Part shown: in pieces, positions 10,330 through 22,900 of the stretch
How the letters are laid out: each line of letters begins with the position of its first letter
How positions within the stretch are numbered: the first letter of the stretch is position 1
Source of the DNA: Apophysomyces variabilis
Taxonomy: Eukaryota > Mucoromycota > Mucoromycetes > Mucorales > Mucoraceae
DNA: 64,000 nucleotides
NCBI GenBank assembly: GCA_002749535.1
Contig: MZZL01000385.1
Location: 24,805-88,804 of the forward strand
Direction: 5' to 3'
Notes under the pieces: model-generated
What the model saw: the letters and a program-made list of their open reading frames with translations, nothing else
What the model was told of the DNA's origin: nothing
The model's database searches: none
Made by a program: the position numbers and the translations under genes

Positions 10330-11957
10330 ACTCTTCTCGTTGTACATTAGTTCTTTTATTAATCGAAAAAAAAAACTTAAAAACTCGTCTCCGATCTTAC
10401 CCTGGCTAAAACGGCTTTAAGACATTTGTATTTTGATTGCGATTTTTATTCGCCACACCAACAGACGATGCTGTTATTAGCAGGGTCAACTGCAGAATCA
10501 TTACAACAATTTTACAGCAACTGTTGTTTGTATGCGTTCTGAACTTGAAACGTTATGACATATTTAGAATGCATTTTAAGGCAGCTTTGATCACTCGAAG
10601 GCATACATGACAGAAAACGACGTTAAGTCATGGTTTGTTTAAAAGCGAGAACGTTCTTTTGTTTCATTGCATCTGCAGTTTCTATTTCGTCCATCCGTAT
10701 ATGGAAAGTGTTATGAGCGAAGCTCACAAGGACATTATTTCCTATATATTATCGTTTGGCCATTTGTGCAGAAAACAATCACCATCAGAAGTCTTTTTCA
10801 TTACCTTTGCAGACAGTCGGGATTATTGATAATATGAGGATACTGTGTATTCAAGACTCGGCGCTACTGCATAATTTGGGATACGATACCCGTGCTTTGA
10901 CCAATATGCATGAGATCAGTGCGGGCGGCCAAGTGCAGTAGAATTGATGGGACTGCAAAAGCAGCTCGACATTATTCTGTATCTTCGCTCGCATTCCAAT
11001 ATCAGCCGCTCATACGTTGCATATGTAACATGCTCCACCTCGTCAATGATATAATTGTGGCAATGCACGTGGTAATGCCTGTATTGATTTCCGAAACCAC
11101 GTCGTCTTATTCTTTTAATCAAGATGATACTGGAAATGATACTCTTGGTCTATCTTAAATAGCTACGTATCGCAAACTCAATTCGGGAAGGATCCAACAG
11201 ACAAATGAATAGATAGCGCTTCTACGCACAATACTTAATAAGTGTCATTGAAGTTGATGATGTTACTATTATTTTTTATGTCCACTCGTGAAAATTATTC
11301 AGGTTTCTTGCATGCGACTAACGAGGAGGTTATGCGTAGGAACGTTGTCGAACATTGCTAGACCAATTCAGGAGATGTGTCAACCTAAAGTTTTACAGCG
11401 CAGCAACTAGTATTTGTCCGTTAGTATCAAGCTTAGGTTTTTCTTTTAGCTGCATCAACTGTTTGGCAAAAAGCGACACTCTTTTTCTAAGATATACAAG
11501 TGTGGCATTTCGAGTTGTTATAATCTCATAATGCCTTAAGAGGAAAAACTCGTAACGACTTTGCTTCTCGCTGGTCATTTCGACTTCAGGAAGACCGTAC
11601 TGAGATAGAGTTGTTCATTTACCGAGGTTGCAGATAGTATTCTAGTTAGGTAACTTTTAGCCCGTTGTAGCAATTCATAGAATAATGTGCTTCTGTTTGT
11701 TCCTATTGAGTTATGCGCTTATTTTACATTATGATATACTCTTGCTGGAGATGTGAAAGCTGTTAATAGCCGTAGCATCCTTTGGAATGAAAGACGCATT
11801 ATATAGCGTGAGTAGGTCGGATAATCATCCAATCATATTTAATAGCGCGTTTTTCAGAGCCCTGCCAAAATTGGAAATCCATCCCGCGCGGCCCTTTTCC
11901 GTTCAACTTTCGGCAACTTCATCTCGACTTCATCTCGTTTATCCAGCTAACCCTGTC
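10330..11957. other. Intergenic region between the WOPR gene and SLA2
   Basis: No gene recognised. It contains the right arm of the inverted repeat (11164-11469). An A-rich tract follows the WOPR stop (about 10363-10380). Short open frames here are not supported by composition or similarity. The last 200 bp carry the SLA2 promoter and leader; the frame open upstream of the SLA2 ATG (from 11787) is probably non-coding leader. Confidence 0.5.
11164..11469 (-). repeat. Right arm of the inverted repeat flanking the WOPR gene
   Basis: Inverted copy of 7628-7931, perfect from 11164 to about 11440 and slightly diverged to about 11469 (the CAACTGTTTGGCAAA end). The spacer between the arms is 3232 bp and holds exactly one recognisable gene, the WOPR factor. 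Near-identity means the duplication is recent or the arms are kept alike by gene conversion. No target-site duplication could be recognised. Confidence 0.93.
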
Positions 11958-14900
11958 ATGGCTTATCTTTCGGCAGATAAAGCGGAATCTGAGCTTGCCC
12001 AGAGCATAAAAAAGGCTACTAATGCGGAAGAAACAGCGCCTAAGCAAAAGCATGTCCGCAGTAAGTTTGTAGAGCATATAGTTGCGTTACATTTGAACAA
12101 AAGGACTAACACATTATGATAGAATGCATCGTATACACTTGGGATCATCGCACATCAGCTGTAATTTGGAATATTTTGAAAGTACAGCCATTACTGTCCG
12201 ACGAAGTACAGGCCTTTAAGGCTCTCATCACCGTGCATAAAATCGTCAAAGATGGACACCCCAATGTAAGTCTATCGCGTTGTTTAAATGGCTCTGCGAT
12301 AAGGCACTTTTATTCGCGCGACAACGCTATTTTTACTAGTTACTGAACTTTAACCGTGTTTCTCTCGCAGGTTATTAAAGATGCACTTCGAGAAACCGGG
12401 TGGCTGGAAGTGTGCGCTCGTAGTGTTAATGGCGATGGTATCAGAGGGTATGGCACCTTGATCCGCAATTATGTGGACCTACTATTGCACAAGCTGCAGT
12501 ATCACCGCGATCATCCTGAATTTAATGGTACCTTTGATTACGAAGAATATATCAGCTTGAAGAACATCGATGACCCGAACGAAGGGTAAGTGCAGCAATA
12601 AATTACGTATTCTGAGCGTTTACTATAGATTTGAGACGATTAACGATCTGATGGTTCTTCAAGAACGCATCGACCACTTCCAGAAAGTAGTCTTCGCAAG
12701 TTTCCGTTCACATTCCAACAATGAATGCCGTATCGCCTCTCTTGTACCCCTGGTAGAGGAGAGTTATGGTATCTATAAGTTCATCACTAGCATGCTAAGA
12801 GCTATGCACAAACGTAAGCGATCATTGATTAGTGTGCACTTGCTGAGGAAAATCCTTAGGAACGGATGCGATTGACGCTCTTGCCCCGCTGCGTCAAAAA
12901 TTTAACGCTCAACATTACAGTTTGCTCAAATTCTATTATGAATGCTCTAATCTCAAGTATCTCACAAGCTTGATAAATGTTCCCAAGCTACCTCCCGACC
13001 CGCCATCCCTTATTGATTCTTCCACACCACAATTACCCAAACGCCCCGCTGCCATCCAACGCGAGCCAACTCCCCCACCAGCCCAGCCATCACCTGAGCC
13101 TGTTATTGACTTTTGGTCAGAACAGCAAGCCCGACAACAGCGTGAATATGAAGAACAGCAACGGCGATTGGCCCAACAGAGAGCAGATGAGCAAGAAAGA
13201 CTGAGACAGCAGCAGCTTCAACAACAGCGGGAATTCGAAGAACAACAGCGAATATTAGCAGAACGTGAGCGACAACAGCAAGAAGAACTTCTACGGCAAC
13301 AAATGCAAAACCATCAGGCTGGAAGGATAAACGACCTGGAGATGCAGCTCTTAAACTGTAGGAACCAGCTGGAACGTGATCAAATGCTCCTCGAACAATA
13401 CGACAGGGTATGACATTCCACTCTCAGATATTTTATACGGGCTATTGAAACAGAGATTGTTTTTTTAGAGAGTAAAAGCTTTGGAGCAAGAGATGGCTCT
13501 TATGAACTCCAACAGCCAGCAAAGGGATGCTTCCAAAGATGAGCTTATCAGATCTCTACAAAGTATGCGATTGCTAAAATATCGACACGCAAGAACTGAC
13601 AAACCCTAGATGAAATCCAAATGTGGAAGAATAAGTACGAGGCTTTGGCAAAATTGTACAGTCAACTGCGGAAGGAGCATATTGATCTGTTGAACAAGTA
13701 TAAGCAGCTTCAAGTGAAAGCCAATTCGGCTCAGGAAGCGATGGAGAAGTTCGAACGTATCCAGGCGGACATGCGTGCTAAAAATGTCGAATTGGCTGAC
13801 TTGATTCGTGAGCGTGACAGGGCTCGTAATGAACTAGCTCGATTACAAGGGGTACGTATGATGATCCATGCAAAGACATTTTTGCCGACCTAAACAACTG
13901 CGTAGGGTCAACGTGATGAAATGGACCGTCTTCGACGGGAATTAGAGGAGGCACAAGCTCGTGCCCAAGATCTGGGCAGATCAAAGGGTGACGAAGTTAG
14001 CGCTCTGTTGACAAAATTCAACAGAGAACGAGCCGAACTCGAAGCAAGCCTTACCGAAAAGCAAGCTCTCATTGATGAGTTTCTCAAACAATTAGAGGAG
14101 CAGCAAGGTGATGCAGATCGTATTCGTCAGGTATTATTCACTATCTACTATTCTCTAGTCATCAGGCAACTAAATGTTCTTTATAGGAAAAAGACGAGGA
14201 ACTTGCAGTTATGCAGGCTGCTATGGACGAATGTCTACAACAGTTAGCCGAATTGCAGCATGTAAGTAGAGAATAGAAGAACAAAATTGTTCTTATTGGT
14301 TTGTATAGAATGATAAACAGCGGGACCTGCAAGACCAGTTAGAGCGGCTTGAGGGTGACCAAACAAATAAGCTTAACCAAATTCTAGACAGTATCTTGAC
14401 TACCTGCATACAGAAGATCAACGATGGAGTTTATGAACTTGAAACGCCTGGGCAACATGGAAATGAGAACGCTACACCCGAGCTGACTTTATCTATGACC
14501 GAAAGAGCGAGTATCACTTCTGTCGAGTTCATGTCTGCTTTCAGTAAATTCTTGGATGGTAGTAATTCCGGTGATCACGGTTTGACTATCACACGGGCGT
14601 TAGGTTTCTCAGATACTATCATTGATGTCCTGCTTCACGCGAAGGGAATTACCCGACTTGTGGTGGAGGATGAAGATATAGACGAAATTATAAAGTTGGC
14701 GCGCCAGTCCGCGGAAGCGTGCATACAGTACTTCAGCAGTGTGATGTCCAGTTATCTGAAGATGCTTCCTCCTGCGCAGCGACCTGAAGTTGTGATCCAG
14801 GGTGATATGCGCGTGCAAGAAGCGCTGACCAAGCTATCGAACAAGACTGAAGAGCTTATCTTGGCTGGTGCGACAGACCTCAACAAACTGGGAGAAACCG

Positions 14901-15730
14901 AAGTCGGCGATCTTGTTGAACAAGAAATGTCTAATGCAGCCCGAGCCATTGAAGAAGCTACAGCCAGAATCCAAGAATTAATGCGTCGCCCTGCTAATCC
15001 AGAATATTCAGCGACCGATTTGCAGGTGCATCAGCTTTTGCTGAACTCCGTTCTGGCTTTGACCAACGCAATTGCCAATCTGATCAAATGTGCAACGGCT
15101 TCTCAGCAAGAGATCGTTGCACAAGGCCGCGGCACTTCTTCCAAAGCAGCATTTTATAAAAAACATAACCGCTGGACTGAGGGTTTAATATCTGCTGCCA
15201 AGGCAGTTGGTGTTGCTACCAATTTACTTGTAGAAGCTGCTGATGGAGTGATCAGTAAGACTCATTCACTGGAGCAGTTGATCGTAGCTTCCAACGAAGT
15301 TTCTGCAGCAACTGCTCAATTGGTGGCTGCCTCACGAGTAAAATCGACCTTCATGTCTCGCACACAGGAGCGTTTAGAACTGGCGGCTAAAGCTGTGAAG
15401 GACGCCGCAGCCGAACTAGTTAAGCAAGTCAAGAACCTCGTATCACAAAAGGCAAATGACGAAGGGTTAAATGTTGACTTCAACAAGCTCTCAGTACACG
15501 AGTTTAAGCGACGGGAAATGGAGCAGCAGGTTAAGATTCTCAAACTAGACGCAGAATTGACTAATGCTCGACGTATCTTGGCGGAAATGAGGTATGGTGG
15601 TATTTCTTCTCTTCAGCTAAAGGCCTAACGTTTTTGGTTATTTTCAATAGACGAAGCGGATATCACACAGGTAATGAACAGTTATCAAACGCTAACGGAA
15701 CTAAACCGCCTTGTAGAGGAAACCGATTAA
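11958..15730 (+). CDS. SLA2: Endocytic adaptor Sla2/End4 (HIP1R family)
   Basis: Links clathrin-coated endocytic patches and PI(4,5)P2 membranes to actin. Eleven exons join in phase (first 11958-12060, then 12123, 12371, 12629, 12860, 13469, 13610, 13906, 14187, 14309 and 15651 onward), giving about 1066 residues, similar to S. pombe End4. The ANTH domain spans about 1-258 (AEETAPKQKHVR, IVYTWDHRTSA, YEEYISLKNIDDPNEG, ESYGIYKFITSMLRAMHK). A Pro-rich stretch and a long Gln-rich coiled coil (about 300-650) follow, then the I/LWEQ (THATCH) actin-binding domain at about 800-1040 with the segments VAQGRGTSSKAAFYKKHNRW and WTEGLISAAKAVG. The last splice has two possible in-frame donors (15597 or 15600) ahead of the 15651 acceptor, changing one residue. 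The start is chosen because MAYLSADKAESELAQSIKKA aligns with the family N-terminus. Confidence 0.95.
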
Positions 15731-17003
15731 TTCATCTCATCGTTGCTGTAAAATTAGAAATTGCTATTGTTTTACCAGGAAAATGTCAAAGAGACGAGCT
15801 CGTTGTTTGGCAGTTTGCTGCAATTTTGAATTATCCCCTATTTGGATTGCCTTTAAGGAACTTTTCGCGAAGAGGTTGGCACTTTAGTACTTGACGTCTT
15901 GTTTCTTTCAAACAGCCCATTTGCCTTAGCTGCCTATGTGTTTTTTATATGCTTCATCATAGTTTCAGAGAGAAAATCCCGCTGAAAGCGTAATGGCTAG
16001 TGGCCTGATCATCCATTGAAGGAGATGATTGAGTCCAATCTTTTAGGATTACACGTCTGTTCTGACGTGTGAGTTCTTCCTACCATGCATGAACAGTAGA
16101 TATATGTATGGACGGTATTTTCTGCAATGTTTACTGTCAGAAACTGCAATGCGCTGCAAGAAACCGTCAACTACGACTTTCCCATTGGAGAACCATACAG
16201 CATGAATGGTGTAACGAAAATAATATCATGTCCTAGCCATAGCTGAGTTATACGGATGTATCTTGTGAAGTCAATGTAAATTAGGAGAACACTGGTTGAC
16301 GTATATTCTGCACCGCAGTATGAAGGTTTCTATAGGATATTACTTAGATTTTCATGCTGACCACACTACGCAAGCTCCTGGGAAGGCAGCATATACAGAA
16401 GCAGCTAGAACTGACGAGGTTACAGTGAAGTAGCGAAATGATTGATAATTCACACATTTTCACTTGAAAATGCATTGTGTAAAACTCATATAGCTGTAGT
16501 AGCATGCCCTTATGGTCACCAGCTATATATGTCAAAACCAGAGATGATATTGTAGTTAGCAGGATCGACAATGTACAGTACAGTGGCACTCAAAGTTATG
16601 TAGCTGGATATGCGTTTAGATAATGGGTTCAGCTTACGAAATCTTTATGTGATTTGTCTATACTGTTCCTGATCCTTAGTCGAGACCTGTGTACATGAGC
16701 ATACAATCAACTTCTTAACTGAAAGCCGTCATCAAAGGCACCTGATTCTATTCGGTAAGCCAACTTTTGTAAGCTCTATACATGCGATAAGTATGCTTAA
16801 GGAAAGATTTACGGGATCGAAGGTTCTTTTTGATGAGGTTATATATATTAAGACGTCTTTTCATGCAGCTCGTTGTGGGGAGGTAGTGCGTTTTTTTCGG
16901 TCATCGGTCTAGGTTGGCGAAGCCACAAGCCTGGTTGAGTTTCCGCCACAAAGGTGCATGCTTAAGAAGGAACTTTAAAAAGTACACCCACTCATTATTC
17001 CTC
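15731..17003. other. Intergenic region downstream of SLA2
   Basis: No gene, RNA or repeat recognised. Open frames at 15634-15894 and 16344-16589 overlap the SLA2 tail or lack protein-like composition. It presumably includes the SLA2 3' end and the promoter of the zinc-finger gene; a T-rich stretch precedes 16900. Confidence 0.5.
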
Positions 17004-17964
17004 ATGACTACCACACCGCTTAAGATCAAATTAAGGCTATCTGCACCTTCTCCAACTCCATCCTCACCAGCATCATCAATAAGGCAGAACAAAGACGATG
17101 AGGATACCGCGCCATCAATGGTAAAACGAGCAAAGCCAAACCCGCGCGCTAGAAAACCAGTTTTATCAGCAGAGTACGTACGTAGAGAGCTGCAAGATAT
17201 ACAGAAAGATTAATCGTGTATGGATAGAGCTAAGACAGCGGCAACAGCAGTTGGTGAGGAAGATGGAACAACAGAAGATGGTAGGAGCAAAACAAGAAAG
17301 AATTAAAGAGTATAACGATCAATGATATAAGAAAAAGGTCAACGGGATCGTGCAGCTCATGTAGTGCGTGGGCATCGAAAAGATATCCTGAAATATAAGG
17401 ATGTCAAAGCTCGACGCTGGACTCGTACTAACTTGACGTTTCGAACGTTGGATGGGTCTGAAATTAAACTACCAAGTTGGCGAACAGGTACAAAAACGAA
17501 AGAGTACAGGATAGGGTTCGTGCAGGACAATGCTAATTCAAATACTAGAGGAGAGAATGAAACTCAATGACCGACCAACAGAACCAACTTCAGTAGCCGA
17601 AATCGATCAATTATTTTCGTCTACAGGAGGTGAAAAGGATTTTCGACCGTTCCTGTGCACGCAGCCTGGCTGTTCTAAATCGTTTACAACGTTTGATCAG
17701 CTTCAAACTCATGAGACTAACATGCACGGCACCAAGAAGTTGATCTGTGGTATTGATGGTTGCCATAAGAGTTTTGTCACTCCAGGACAGCTCACGAAGC
17801 ATCGTAAAATGGTACATTTCCGAGCAGCTCGTAAAGCAAAACTAGCTGCAGCAGCTGCGGCAGAGGCAGCGGCAGCGGCTGAAACAAGCAAAGAAGAAGG
17901 AACACCCATAGCAACCAACGATGAAGACACTGTGGATATTGGAAATTCTGAAGACACTATGTGA
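17004..17964 (+). CDS. C2H2 zinc-finger protein with two fingers
   Basis: Predicted nuclear protein, possibly a chromatin-complex subunit. Four exons are phase-consistent: 17004-17173, 17228-17280, 17332-17487 and 17549-17964, giving 264 residues. The N-terminus (MTTTPLKIKLRL) is basic, then Ser/Pro-rich. A conserved-looking block follows, with GHRKDILKYKDVKARRW and TFRTLDGSEIKLPSW. The C-terminal third carries two fingers, C-x4-C-x12-H-x4-H (FLCTQPGCSKSFTTF) and the same pattern in LICGIDGCHKSFVTP, followed by an Ala/Glu-rich tail. Intron 2 has a weak donor (GTAGGA) and acceptor, so the middle is uncertain; a competing reading treats 17174-17330 as coding with frameshifts. The architecture brings to mind fission yeast Iec1 of INO80, but that is only a suggestion. 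Confidence 0.7.
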
Positions 17965-18140
17965 TTACTTTTTTGTACTCTTGTTTCTAGCCCTCTTATA
18001 CTGATGTTGTGATGCAAAAATACCAGCATCCCCATCCATCTCATCTACATGAGTCAACCGTTTCCTTCTTTCGTCGTCCTGGGCACGTCTTCCCCTGTTT
18101 ATATAATAAATTAAATATTTCTCGAAACATTGGTCAACGC

Positions 18141-19574
18141 TTACTTCTCTTTCTCTGATAAATGATTTCGAATTTCTGGATAAGTTGGCAGCATGGATGG
18201 TTCTTGTGCTACACAGACATGAGCCTTATTACCTATTCAACAACGTAGCTTACCTCGTGGAGATTCATAAAAATAGCTATGCGTTAATGCTTGTTTGACT
18301 GTTAGTCTTGATCGGGGATTGTAAGTTAATAAACCAGCCAAAAGATTAATAGTTCCCTCGCTGTGACGAGGAAATACTATCTTGATGTTATTATATCTAT
18401 ATGGATTTCAGTGAGTAACGACGGTATGACCTGATCTGCTTGTAATGTACTCTTGCTTAGGTAATACGAGTGACTTTGCCAACGGTAGCTTTGAGAACCC
18501 TGGCCATATATGTTCATTTGGAGTTCCCAACAACTTAACGACTAAATCAAGCTGAGCCTGTTCCGTGTTTCCCGGCAAAAGTGGCCGATGTTGCAGCAAT
18601 TCCCCCATAATGCACCCAGCGGACCACAGATCCACTGCAGTGGTATAATTCGCTTCTCCAAATAATAGCTCGGGCGATCGATACCATAGGGTGACCACAT
18701 TTGGCGTCATTGGTTTTGATGGTAGACTGAGTGTTCGGGCTAGCCCAAAATCAGCTACAATCAGTGTTTGATGAGCAATATATTTTCACAAAACATTGCA
18801 AGTATCCTTACCAATCTTGAGGAGACCCGTTGATGTCAATAGCAAATTTGACATTTTAAGATCCCTATTAGAAGCATTGGTATTCTAATGACACTGTTTG
18901 CAAACTGTTATTCACCTGTGAATAATTGAATGATCATGACAATATTCGAGTCCTCGCAGCAATTGATGCATCAAGCACTTTACTTTTGTTCGTTTAATTT
19001 TTTGGCAATCCGTTTTTACTATTGTTCTCTCTCTCTTCCTCTCTCCTCTCTTTATTACCTTCAGAGGGCGTATATGGCGTAGGTACCATATCTAATAACG
19101 TACCAAGATCCTAAATGTCCCTCACCTCCACTTTCAGGAAACCCTTGTTTAAACATAACATCATATACCAACCTGTTCACAGTATTCCATGACTAAAAAT
19201 ATTGATTCAAGTTTTGGGCCAACAGCAACATCGGTTACATTGACGATGTTCGGATGCCTCATTCGCTTTAGGATGCTGATTTCCCGCAAACTCGATATAG
19301 GCATGCCATCAGTCTCTCGTTCCATACGTATCTTTTTCAATGCCACTATTTGACTAGATTTCGTATCTTTGACTCTACTGCCAACCTAAAGTCAGATTCA
19401 TTTGGTTTCAAGTTGCATGACGTACTAAACAACGCCATATGTGCCTTCGCCTACGCGATTCAGCTTTTGAAAATCCTCTACATCCCGGCATTCACCATAA
19501 AACGGTATTTCCTTGTATGGAACCTGCCTCCCTCGTACGCTCGTTAATATGGTATCCTTGCGCTGTTCTGTCAT
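18141..19574 (-). CDS. CDK10: Cyclin-dependent kinase, CDK10 type (PISSLRE)
   Basis: Ser/Thr kinase of the CDK10 group, expected to act with a cyclin in cell-cycle or transcription control. Eight exons were joined, all in phase: 19574-19426, 19377-19173, 19110-19059, 18982-18916, 18864-18812, 18754-18451, 18396-18254 and 18208-18141, giving 346 residues (human CDK10: 360). Seen in order: the Gly loop [15 protein letters not shown] with the ATP-binding Lys, the PISSLREI helix that names the family, [14 protein letters not shown], the catalytic [25 protein letters not shown] and WPGFSKLPL. The PISSLRE form and YCEQDL favour CDK10 over CDK11 (PITSLRE). Kinase residues are intact. The gene converges with the zinc-finger gene, the stops being 176 bp apart. 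Confidence 0.94.
19021..19052. repeat. CT-rich tract in a CDK10 intron
   Basis: About 32 bases of nearly pure C/T on the plus strand (GA-rich on the coding strand), lying wholly in the CDK10 intron between exons 3 and 4. A simple-sequence tract with no further feature. Confidence 0.7.
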
Positions 19575-19989
19575 GTCAATGCTTCGAGATGACCATCCTT
19601 TGAGCAGGGAAATGCATCCAAAAAAGCGTCACGGCAGCCTCGGTGTCTTAACCAATCAAATTCGATACGCTGATCATTCATAGAAACTAGAAGTCCAACT
19701 TTACGGAATCATTTAAGCATATTCCAGGCAAAGACCATTAGCTACGCTTTGGCTAAATAAGTAAATTTGCTCCGGCAGTCCTTATCTCCTTTGTTGTAAT
19801 TATTAGCAGCTATGGAGATGCTAAATAAACTTTAGCTCTATATTGGTTTGCAAGCGATGCGTAGGGATGTAAAATATTTACTAACGAGTATACGGCCTCG
19901 CTACGCTTTGGCAGCTAAAGAAGCAACTGAGCTTTGTGTTATTCAAGTTGATATCTCACCTCGACCGACCCGCATGTGTTGCGCGGGGT
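19575..19989. other. Spacer between CDK10 and the Fanzor gene, with direct repeats
   Basis: No open frame of note. The 13-mer GCTACGCTTTGGC occurs at 19741-19753 and again at 19900-19912 in the same orientation, each followed within a few bases by TAAA. On the minus strand, directly beyond the Fanzor stop (about 19960-19985), lies a potential hairpin with CCCGC and GCGGG arms around a nine-base loop. Because Fanzor/TnpB guide RNAs come from the 3' end of the element, this could be a guide-RNA or element-end remnant; that is inference. Confidence 0.4.
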
Positions 19990-22900
19990 TTATCCCAGCA
20001 ACTTGTTTTTCTTTCTGGTGATTTCCGGCGGCCTGGTATCTTCATGATGTGCTTGGTATATCGCTAGCCGCCTAATGTTTCTACTACTGTTCAAATCGCG
20101 GTTCCACACAGTACTGCAGGTTTTGCATTTAAGTACTGCGTGTAACGATTGAGACAGGGATCCTTTGACATTCGTTAAACTTTCCCGACCACAGTTGGAG
20201 CATATTTTCGACGTTTTGTACTCGTCGATCTCTATTATTGCACAGAGATGTCGCTTTTCTTTCTCCTTAGCTTGCGGTAGATTGTCGACACCATTCCCGT
20301 CCTTTTTCCTCGCATTGTGTTGGAGAACATGGCGTTTCCAAATGCAATGAGTGGTTTTTTCTCGGATATAGTAGGAGTGGCTTTTCTCCACGTTGCTCTG
20401 AATAAAAAGAATCAATAAATGACACTTTAGCGTAATGTGTAACTTACTTTGTAGATTGGTTGCCATTAGAAGGTCGACACTGGGAGCCTTTCTGTCTGTT
20501 GGTTTTTTTCCTACGCTTGTTCTTACGCCTTCGCCGTTGCAAACGATGCCGTCGTCTATTCAAGCTATTCTTCTACCAGTACTTGTCTCCACCGTTGATC
20601 AGCCTGGAGGCAAATTCCTCCGTCGCTTCTTGACGCCCAATATACCTATCCGATACAGGTCAATATTATATACACATTGTTCTTCATAATTGCTTGATTT
20701 AAGTATCTCCAAAACCGGAGACTAGCAAATCGCTGATCGTAGAAGCGATAGATGCTCTCCCGATGCTGTAGCATGTACATTATGTATCTTTCCAAAACTT
20801 CAATTTTAGTCGTCTTCCTGCTTGGCATATTTTTTTTGCTGCTCTGTATCTCTGGGCTTTCCTTTTTCCATTGCTCTATCATGGACCTCGACATATTGTA
20901 ATGTGCAAGGTGATAGAACTTTTTAGTCGATGCTTTGATCACCTCATACCATTCCTTCCCATGACCGTTGCAAGACACAAACACATCTGTCAAATCCGGA
21001 TCCATCCCTTTCACTTCGTAATCATCCAAACTGTCCCTGAAGTCGGCCATCGTCACCTCTTCTTGGCCCTGATCCTCAATGTCATCATCGGGTTCTTCGT
21101 CCGAGTCAGAATCGGCATCAGTGTCACGTGCAACTTCATCCTTTTTGCAAGCAAAGGTAAAAGAGACACCGTACCCATCGGTTGCAACGCTCCACAGTTT
21201 CTGATCCGTTGACTGCTTAGCGCTTTCCAACGTTTTGAAGCTTTTGACTTTTGAAACATCAAAAACCGCCCAAAACGCTTCCAACGGGTCTGTCCGCTGC
21301 GACACCAAAGGAGAGATCGAAGCAAGGGTGTGACGGTCAACGTTGAAGTATCTACAGTGAGAGGAAAATGCAGGTGTCAAGGGAAAGAGTTTTTGATCTG
21401 GTTGTCCAATTTTGGGGGCAAATACACCACGAAGGATTTTTCTGGTTATTTTTGCGCAAAAACATGATAGATAACGACAATCTTCTGTTGAAAGCTTGGG
21501 AAAGTCTTCCTGGATCTTTTCTTGCGTGCGGATACACTTTGATGTGCTTCGTGCAATGCAAATAATGGCAGCGGCGGAATCTGAACTCGGTTTATGAAAC
21601 TATCGCATCGCTCATTACCAAATATGTTTGACCTCAGACATACCTTTGGCAAAGATACTATGACATCGGCTATATGTTTCCGGATGTAGCTGGACGAGCT
21701 TTGCTTTTTGCCTTGAGCTCAAAGAGTCATATGTTGACGTTTTCGTACAAAATTTACGCTTTAACCAATTTTTGGTAGGAAACGCCCGTTCTTTGCGTAG
21801 CATGTGACGTTCTGAACCTTCATGCTTGCTCAAGGTATCAAACATCGTTGGAAGATACAGCTGAGGTCTTGCGGATAGGTTTGTGTCCGTCACCGGCAGG
21901 TCGTTGGGCGATATATTGATCCTTTCCAGGACGTTGTTTATTGCCTCCATATACCGATCCTAATATGGCAATGAATACGGATAGTGAGTCTGGCTTTTCG
22001 CACCGACATCGTACGTGAATTTCGGCAGTTTTGCTATGGAGCTACTGGACTCATTGGGCTGAGAGTATAATGGGTCACGTAAAGTAAAAAGCACGATAAA
22101 AATTCTTACCAAGAACTGTTGTAGCAGATATTTTATGTAAGAAACAACTCGCCCCTCATAGGTTCCCACGACATTATTCCTATGAACGGTCGATATTTGC
22201 TGACAAACTGAGGCCATAACATATGCATTATACTGGAACTCAATGTTTGATGCTCGTTTCTTGGTTTAAGAGCGCAGTAACGAAGAAAGATCCCATGCAA
22301 ATCTTGCTTCAGAATGGCTGGAAGTGATTGCTCTTTAATTGGTTGACCTCGTATGAGTTGGGCGTATGCATAGAAGAAAGACTGCGTGGAACATTGCTGC
22401 TCCACAGGTTTGTACTGGTCGAGTCGAGTAAGGATAAACATAGATGCGATGTGGTCAATTTCCTGTGTCATACCTTTCCAAGGTGTTACTGGCTTGCAGT
22501 TTGGTCGATTGAAAAAGCGTGAACTTACTTCTGACGGACTCTTGAAGGTCTCTTAACTTTTTAATCAAACTTTTGTCTCGGCAGACTGTGGCGAGGCTTA
22601 TTTCTCTTGTATAAATCTCATACTTTCCCATGGATATCTGAGCTGACCCTTTCTTTGATGGGTTATGCGACGGACATAGCGAGCTTGATGCTCTAGAGTG
22701 CGTACGCATTGCCTCGAAATTCTTGTTTCGCTTGCATGTGGGACAGTCTCTGCTATTAGCCTTTCGGCGTTTTCGAGCCGCTTTTAATTTGGCTGCCTTT
22801 TTCCTCTTTGCGGTACGTTCTTTATCATCTCCTGTTTGTTTAGACTTCCGTCTCTTTTTGCGGACTGGGAGAGCTCCAGTCCTTTTGCAGACGGTCTTTA

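Noticed and set aside
15634..15894. Separate small plus-strand gene after SLA2
   Set aside because: It overlaps the last SLA2 exon, whose in-phase reading EADITQVMNSYQTLTELNRL fits a coiled tail of SLA2.
20646..21380. Treating the large Fanzor exon as a stand-alone gene
   Set aside because: It lacks both the N-terminal and the zinc-ribbon/RuvC-III parts, which lie in flanking exons on the same strand.
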